Assembly: GCA_028285415.1 (NCBI GenBank)
Contig: JANQPF010000009.1
Coordinates: 682,001 to 746,000, forward strand
Length of the DNA: 64,000 nt
From: Pseudomonadales bacterium
GTDB taxonomy: Bacteria; Pseudomonadota; Gammaproteobacteria; Pseudomonadales; Azotimanducaceae
Direction: 5' to 3'
Shown: in pieces, positions 60,032 through 64,000 of the stretch
Layout of the letters: the number at the start of each line of letters is the position of its first letter
How positions within the stretch are numbered: the first letter of the stretch is position 1
Translations under genes and position numbers: made by a program
The notes under the pieces: model-generated
The model's database searches: none
Told to the model about the DNA's origin: nothing
What the model saw: only the letters and a program-made list of their open reading frames with translations

Positions 60032-60925
60032 TCATTGCTCCAGCCTGACGTCGTCAGAGACGTCGCGTATGAACAAAGGTTCCAACCCCTGAACCTCTAC
60101 GTCCGCAGCCAGCACGTCAGCATCCGGTGCCTCGACTGGCGCGCTTGCGGCGGTCATGGTCGTGTCGAACAGTGAGGCATCGCTCGAGGTATTGAGGAAA
60201 AGTCCTGGTCGCGCCAGCACGAAGTCGACGGCCCGCTTCAACGCCTCCGGATCACGGATGGGCCGGTACCAGCTGAAGTGCTTGTCGGCATCGTCGTCTC
60301 GCCAGCGGCGCTGCGCAATGCTCTTGATGGTCTGCATGGCAACGTTGCGCTCCTGGCAGGTGGCGTAGAGCACCTCAAAATCCTGCGCATACACGGGATT
60401 GCCCATCATGGTGAAGTTGTAGGGCACCAGTATCGAATCGAACGGGTACGCTTCCAGGCTCTTCTGATGCATGGCGGGTGCGTACGTGCCGTGACCCGTC
60501 ACGCCGAGGAAGCGTACCAGCCCTTCTTCCTTTGCCTCGATCAATCCTTCGAGCGCGCCACCCGGACCCATCGCCACGTCCCATTCGTCGGGTTTGACCA
60601 GATTGTGCATCTGTATGAGATCAATCTGCTCAACCTGCATCCGCTCGAGGGATGCCTTGATCTGGTCCTTGGCACGGTCTTTCGTGCGCAGGCCGGTTTT
60701 GGTGGCGAGGAAAAAGTCGTTGCGGCGGGTAGCGAGAAACGGCGCGAGTCTGAGCTCGGCGTCGCCGTAGCTTGCCGCCACGTCGATGTGATTGACGCCG
60801 TAGAGATCCAGCTTTGCCAACGTCTCGTCGGCCCGCTCCTGGCGCATCGCGCCAAGCGCTGCCGCACCAAAAATAGTGCGCGAGCTGTCATGGCCAGTGG
60901 CGCCAAACGGAATTTTTTCGATCAT
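60032..60925 (-). CDS. Aldo/keto reductase
   Basis: 297 residues, GGGGAAAA before the ATG. Barrel with DVAASYGD (Tyr), FLATKTG (Lys) and QMHNLV (His); the opening KIPFGATGHDSSRTIFGAAALG is like NAD(P)-dependent aryl-alcohol or pyridoxal-type reductases. It is coupled to the TauD gene, so the pair could oxidise and then reduce or dehydrogenate the same compound. Confidence 0.9.
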   Translation of the reverse strand: MIEKIPFGATGHDSSRTIFGAAALGAMRQERADETLAKLDLYGVNHIDVAASYGDAELRLAPFLATRRNDFFLATKTGLRTKDRAKDQIKASLERMQVEQIDLIQMHNLVKPDEWDVAMGPGGALEGLIEAKEEGLVRFLGVTGHGTYAPAMHQKSLEAYPFDSILVPYNFTMMGNPVYAQDFEVLYATCQERNVAMQTIKSIAQRRWRDDDADKHFSWYRPIRDPEALKRAVDFVLARPGLFLNTSSDASLFDTTMTAASAPVEAPDADVLAADVEVQGLEPLFIRDVSDDVRLEQ

Positions 60926-61068
60926 GTGGTTTTCCCCGAATCATCATGCGCCGGACGCGCAGGAACAGCCTATCCGATGGTGGCGCGCGTGCCAACGCCG
61001 GCAAGCTGGGTGATGAAAATCCAGACCACAGCGCCTACACTGGCCGCCGTTTGTTCGAGGAGCAGGTG

Positions 61069-61971
61069 GTGCCCGACACTGTGCATACGTTTGCCGGTAA
61101 TCCGCTGGATCGGGGTGAGGCGCTGCGCCGCGACGAAGCCAATATTGCCGCGCTCGTCGACGATCCTGCCTCGCTGTTTCTGCCCTTCCACCGCCTGAAC
61201 GTGGCGGCTGCTGCCGCCGATCGTCTCGCCTGGGTGCGCCGCGAGGAACTCGGCGACGAGCCAGACGGTCAGCTGGTCCTGCTCGGCGTGCTCGACGGCG
61301 TGGCCCGGTTTGCCGTCAACATCGAAAACCCCGACAACCCCGAACGCTTCTCAGACTGTCGTGCCATGGCGGCACAGCTTCCGGTGGAAGAAACCGGCAT
61401 GCTGGCGCAGGCACGTGCGCAGCTCGACTGGCACCGCCGCAACCGTTTCTGCACCGAATGCGGAGGTGCGATGCAGGCGGAAAGAGGTGGTGCGATCCGA
61501 CGCTGCGGCGGCTGCAGCAAGCACATTTTTCCACGCACCGATCCGGTTGCCATCATGCTCATCATCGACGAACCCGGGGGCAACCGCTGTCTTCTCGGGC
61601 AATCGCAGGGGTTCATGGCACGAACCAACTTCTACTCGGCGCTCGCTGGATTTCTCGATCAGGGCGAGTCGCTGGAAGAAGCGGTACGGCGAGAGGTGTG
61701 GGAGGAATCCGGCGTCCACGTCGGCCACGTGCAATACCACTCTTCGCAGCCGTGGCCGTTCCCGTCCCAGCTCATGATCGGCTGTCATGGCATCGCGGAA
61801 AGCCAGGAGATAGAGATTGATCCGGCCGAGATGGCGGACGTGCGCTGGTTCACCCGCGAGGAAATTCTGCGCGCGCTCGATGATGACAACGAGGCGCTCA
61901 GAGTGCCCGGCGCGCTGGCCATTGCTCACCACCTGATACGCGCGTGGGCGCATGAGGAGGTTCGCTTATGA
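61069..61971 (+). CDS. nudC: NADH pyrophosphatase / RNA decapping hydrolase NudC
   Basis: 300 residues from GTG 61069 (GAGGAG 6 nt upstream; an ATG at 60946 would add a 41-residue tail of odd composition). The family start TVHTFAGNPLDRG, a zinc ribbon (CTEC and CGGC, about 125-150), then the Nudix box GFLDQGESLEEAVRREVWEESGV and the NudC-specific SQPWPFPSQ are all there. It hydrolyses NADH and removes NAD caps from RNA. The TGA stop overlaps the ATG of the next gene (ATGA). Confidence 0.93.
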   Translation: MPDTVHTFAGNPLDRGEALRRDEANIAALVDDPASLFLPFHRLNVAAAAADRLAWVRREELGDEPDGQLVLLGVLDGVARFAVNIENPDNPERFSDCRAMAAQLPVEETGMLAQARAQLDWHRRNRFCTECGGAMQAERGGAIRRCGGCSKHIFPRTDPVAIMLIIDEPGGNRCLLGQSQGFMARTNFYSALAGFLDQGESLEEAVRREVWEESGVHVGHVQYHSSQPWPFPSQLMIGCHGIAESQEIEIDPAEMADVRWFTREEILRALDDDNEALRVPGALAIAHHLIRAWAHEEVRL

Positions 61972-62366
61972 GCGCACTGTTGTGCTGGAATTGCGGCGAA
62001 AATCTGGACGACATCCCGCGCCCGATCAGCCGCCACGCCACCTGCCCGGCCTGTTTCAACGAATTGCACTGCTGTCGTCTGTGCCGCCACTACGACCCCG
62101 GCAAAACCGCAACCTGCTTCGAAGACCGTGCCGACCCACCGCTGCAGAAGGAAAACGCCAACTTCTGTGACTTTTTCTCGCCCAGGTTCGGCGCCTACGA
62201 GAACCAGACGTCACAGAAACGCGATGCAGCCCGTTCGGACCTCGAAGCGCTCTTCGGCGCGGAGGATGACGCAGGAGACGACACGCCCGCCGAGGACGCT
62301 GCCCACGACGAGCCTGCTTCCGCCGAAGACGAGGCGCGTCGCAAGCTCGACGATCTCTTCAAATGA
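61968..62366 (+). CDS. Cys-rich zinc-ribbon-like protein coupled to nudC
   Basis: 132 residues. The first ~70 hold CWNC, CPAC, HCCRLC, and single Cys in TCFED and NFCDFF: eight or more cysteines that could bind two zinc ions. The rest is an acidic, low-complexity tail (EDDAGDDTPAEDAAHDEP) ending in RRKLDDLFK. I do not know the function. The 4-nt overlap with nudC suggests a partner in RNA or NAD metabolism. Confidence 0.85.
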   Translation: MSALLCWNCGENLDDIPRPISRHATCPACFNELHCCRLCRHYDPGKTATCFEDRADPPLQKENANFCDFFSPRFGAYENQTSQKRDAARSDLEALFGAEDDAGDDTPAEDAAHDEPASAEDEARRKLDDLFK

Positions 62367-62375
62367 GCTTACCGG

Positions 62376-63401
62376 TCAGTTGCCGAGCCAGGTTGCGACG
62401 GTCTGGATGAAACCGCCGTCCTTACCTTCGCTCTCCTCAAGGCGTGCGCCGGCGAGAATGCCCGGCATCGCGTAGTTGCCCTCGTGGCAGGCGTACTCAT
62501 AGATGGCCGCATCACTTTTACGCAGTGGCAGCTCACCCCGCCAGACCTCGGAGTAGGCGTCTTCGTCGTCCATCTCGAACTGATAAAGAATCTCATCTGC
62601 GCCAACCCGGGTGAAACGCTCCGTGACCTTGAGGTTTTCCGACGCGTAGAGAATGTGCTTGATGGCCGCGCGCACGCTCTGCTGGGGATGGAAATTGGTG
62701 GTCTCCACGACGAGCGTGTCCCTTTCCCACCAGCCAATCGAGTCACCCAGCCATTTCTTGACGTGGGCCGGCGGGTGCTGGCCTTGCAAACGCACGGTGC
62801 GTACGTCGTGGTTCATTTCCACCAGAATCAGCACATGGTCCTGGTTCTGCACAATCTGGTAGTTGTTGTTGTAGAGCACTGGCAGCATAGGCGGCCCGCC
62901 CGTGGAACCAAAGCCGACCAAGCAGCGTTCCCCCAGGGGCCGAACCTCGGGTCCGTCGAAGCGCGTGAACTGAATCATGCGCTTCATCATGTTCCAACGT
63001 CCTTTCAGACTGTACGGGACCTCACCGTCCGCCGGATGGGTGATGATCGACGAGCGGTATTCGCCGTTCACCTGCATGAGGCGGGTACCGGGATCCATCC
63101 AGAAGGTGTTGTAACCGCCTACGTCGGCACCGGCCTGCAGCTGACCGCCCGCCTTGTCCGGATTGTCGATCGACTCGAACAACGCCGCGTTCTCCTCAGC
63201 CTGGGCCGCAGCCGCGGCTTCGCTCACGACGAGCGTCTCGAACTGCTCCGGCCGCTCCAACGTGGTGATGGTTGCACTCGTCCAGATCCCCTGTAGATCC
63301 GGATGACCAAAGTGAGTGCGCGGCGCTTCGTACTCCTGCGCACCTGCACTCGAGGCCAGACCCAGGCTGGCTGAGAGCAACGAGATCAGCAACGATTTCA
63401 C
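62376..63401 (-). CDS. Secreted protein of unknown function
   Basis: 341 residues from GTG 63401, selected for GGAGG 6 nt upstream and for the signal peptide (KSLLISLLSASLGLASSAGA) it opens. The mature part starts YEAPRTHFGHPDLQGIWTSA; similar PDLQGIW openings occur in many uncharacterised secreted proteobacterial proteins, but I cannot name a function. Beta-rich, mostly aromatic-containing strands (GYNTFWMDPGTRLMQV, WWERDTLVVETTNFHPQQS) suggest a ligand-binding sandwich. Convergent with the Cys-rich protein. Confidence 0.8.
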   Translation of the reverse strand: MKSLLISLLSASLGLASSAGAQEYEAPRTHFGHPDLQGIWTSATITTLERPEQFETLVVSEAAAAAQAEENAALFESIDNPDKAGGQLQAGADVGGYNTFWMDPGTRLMQVNGEYRSSIITHPADGEVPYSLKGRWNMMKRMIQFTRFDGPEVRPLGERCLVGFGSTGGPPMLPVLYNNNYQIVQNQDHVLILVEMNHDVRTVRLQGQHPPAHVKKWLGDSIGWWERDTLVVETTNFHPQQSVRAAIKHILYASENLKVTERFTRVGADEILYQFEMDDEDAYSEVWRGELPLRKSDAAIYEYACHEGNYAMPGILAGARLEESEGKDGGFIQTVATWLGN

Positions 63402-63470
63402 GACACACCTCCGTCCGAACGACGCCTCAGCGTACCTCAGAACCGCGCCGTGCGCACCGAGAGGCGCCCG

Positions 63471-63508
63471 TGTCCGACATTGACCCGGGTCGGACATAAC
63501 GCAAGAAT
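63471..63508 (+). promoter_or_regulatory. Promoter with overlapping operator for the TerB-like gene
   Basis: TTGACC (63480-63485) is followed after 17 nt by AAGAAT (63503-63508), a fair sigma70 promoter 34 nt before the ATG at 63542. An exact 8-bp inverted repeat TGTCCGAC / GTCGGACA (63471-63478 and 63489-63496) surrounds the -35 hexamer, a typical place for a repressor or activator dimer. Confidence 0.5.
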
Positions 63509-63541
63509 AGGCCCATTCCATAACGACAACGAGAGACACGT

Positions 63542-63982
63542 ATGAGTATCGCGAGCCTGGACGGGATTCTGAAAATTTTCGGCGGCTCGGATCCCACTCC
63601 CGAGGAACAGGATCAGCTTGCCAAGGAAGTCATGCTGATGACGCTGGCGCGTGCAACGGCTGCCGATACCAACATCAAGGCCATTGAGGTGGAAACGGTC
63701 CGTGAGGTATTGAAAGAGCACACCGGTGAAGACTTCCCGGTCGCCGACGTGCGCGTGGCGGCGCAATCTGCCATCTATGAAAAAGCCCCGCTCGAAAAGT
63801 ACATTTCCAGCGCGGCAAAGAAGATGAGGGACGACGATCGTCTGGAGATTGCACAAGCGCTCGAAGAGGTCATCAACGCAGACGGACGCATCAGCGAGTA
63901 CGAAATCTCATTTTTCAACATGGTCGCCAACTCGCTCGCGTTGACACCCGCGCAACTGATGGGGCTGAAGCCGGAAGATTAA
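63542..63982 (+). CDS. TerB-like (tellurite resistance) family protein
   Basis: 146 residues, all-helical. EEQDQLAKEVMLMTLARATAADTNIKAIEVETVREVL and ALEEVINADGRISEYEISFFNMVANSLAL (here in two blocks) are typical TerB-family helices with an acidic DGRIS-type metal site. Many TerB-like proteins are not related to tellurite and act in membrane or stress systems. It is transcribed from the promoter with the inverted repeat and is divergent from the secreted protein. The gene is complete within the window. Confidence 0.85.
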   Translation: MSIASLDGILKIFGGSDPTPEEQDQLAKEVMLMTLARATAADTNIKAIEVETVREVLKEHTGEDFPVADVRVAAQSAIYEKAPLEKYISSAAKKMRDDDRLEIAQALEEVINADGRISEYEISFFNMVANSLALTPAQLMGLKPED

Positions 63983-64000
63983 TTCTTCCGCGGACGGTAA

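Overview
The window is about 60 % G+C, densely coded, and looks like a chromosome segment of a free-living Gammaproteobacterium. I infer this from the LpxR-type outer-membrane deacylase, a TonB-domain protein, lipoprotein signals, a NorCB/Dnr nitric-oxide module with an FNR/Dnr-type box, and gene spacing and Shine-Dalgarno use. No RNA gene, CRISPR array, insertion sequence or prophage was seen. The catabolic content (acyl-CoA dehydrogenase, enoyl-CoA hydratases, MaoC, AMP-ligase, CaiB/BaiF CoA-transferases, thiolase, Baeyer-Villiger-type monooxygenase, LLM flavin enzymes, PQQ dehydrogenase, intradiol dioxygenase, TauD) suggests a heterotroph that degrades complex organics.

Layout. 1-425: tail of an acyl-CoA dehydrogenase, then a terminator. 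496-4800 (minus): three-gene operon of membrane histidine kinase, double-receiver response regulator and TPR/TonB protein. 4975-10698 (minus): MlrC-type metalloenzyme, a large secreted PD40/amidohydrolase, and a DUF3445 haem enzyme. 10767-13227 (plus): LLM oxidoreductase, alpha/beta hydrolase, SDR. 13231-14972 (minus): GTP cyclohydrolase II-like protein coupled to a secreted PI-PLC. 15077-16800: enoyl-CoA hydratase and polysaccharide deacetylase. 16832-21608: intradiol dioxygenase, di-haem cytochrome c, then an FNR/Dnr box driving a small membrane protein, norC and norB, followed by a Dnr-like regulator. 21632-25682: acyl-CoA catabolic genes. 25817-33542: envelope lipid genes (LpxR, glycosyltransferase-like, glycerophosphodiesterase lipoprotein, patatin), an MFS carrier and secreted proteins. 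33631-39298: PQQ dehydrogenase, a small coupled ORF, VOC protein, trpS and a flavin monooxygenase.

39300 to about 43750 is different. It is visibly richer in A+T, uses other codons, and has degenerate hairpin repeats between its genes. It carries a TIR-nucleotidyltransferase fusion protein, an exported VOC protein, a GST, a serine hydrolase and an XRE/2TM protein. I read it as an acquired island, and the TIR-NTase protein as the best candidate for an undescribed defence or abortive-infection system.

43783-49508: carboxylesterase lipoprotein, CoA-transferase, MFS carrier, beta-lactamase-like enzyme. 49619-55754 (plus): a tight run of a tandem MmcQ/YjbR protein, CoA-transferase, thiolase, Tat-exported aldo/keto reductase with ferredoxin domain, LarB and LarE, linking nickel-pincer cofactor synthesis to CoA metabolism. 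55763-63982: cytochrome c lipoprotein, hybrid histidine kinase, TauD dioxygenase, aldo/keto reductase, NudC with a Cys-rich partner, a secreted protein of unknown function, and a TerB-like protein with an operator-like inverted repeat in its promoter.
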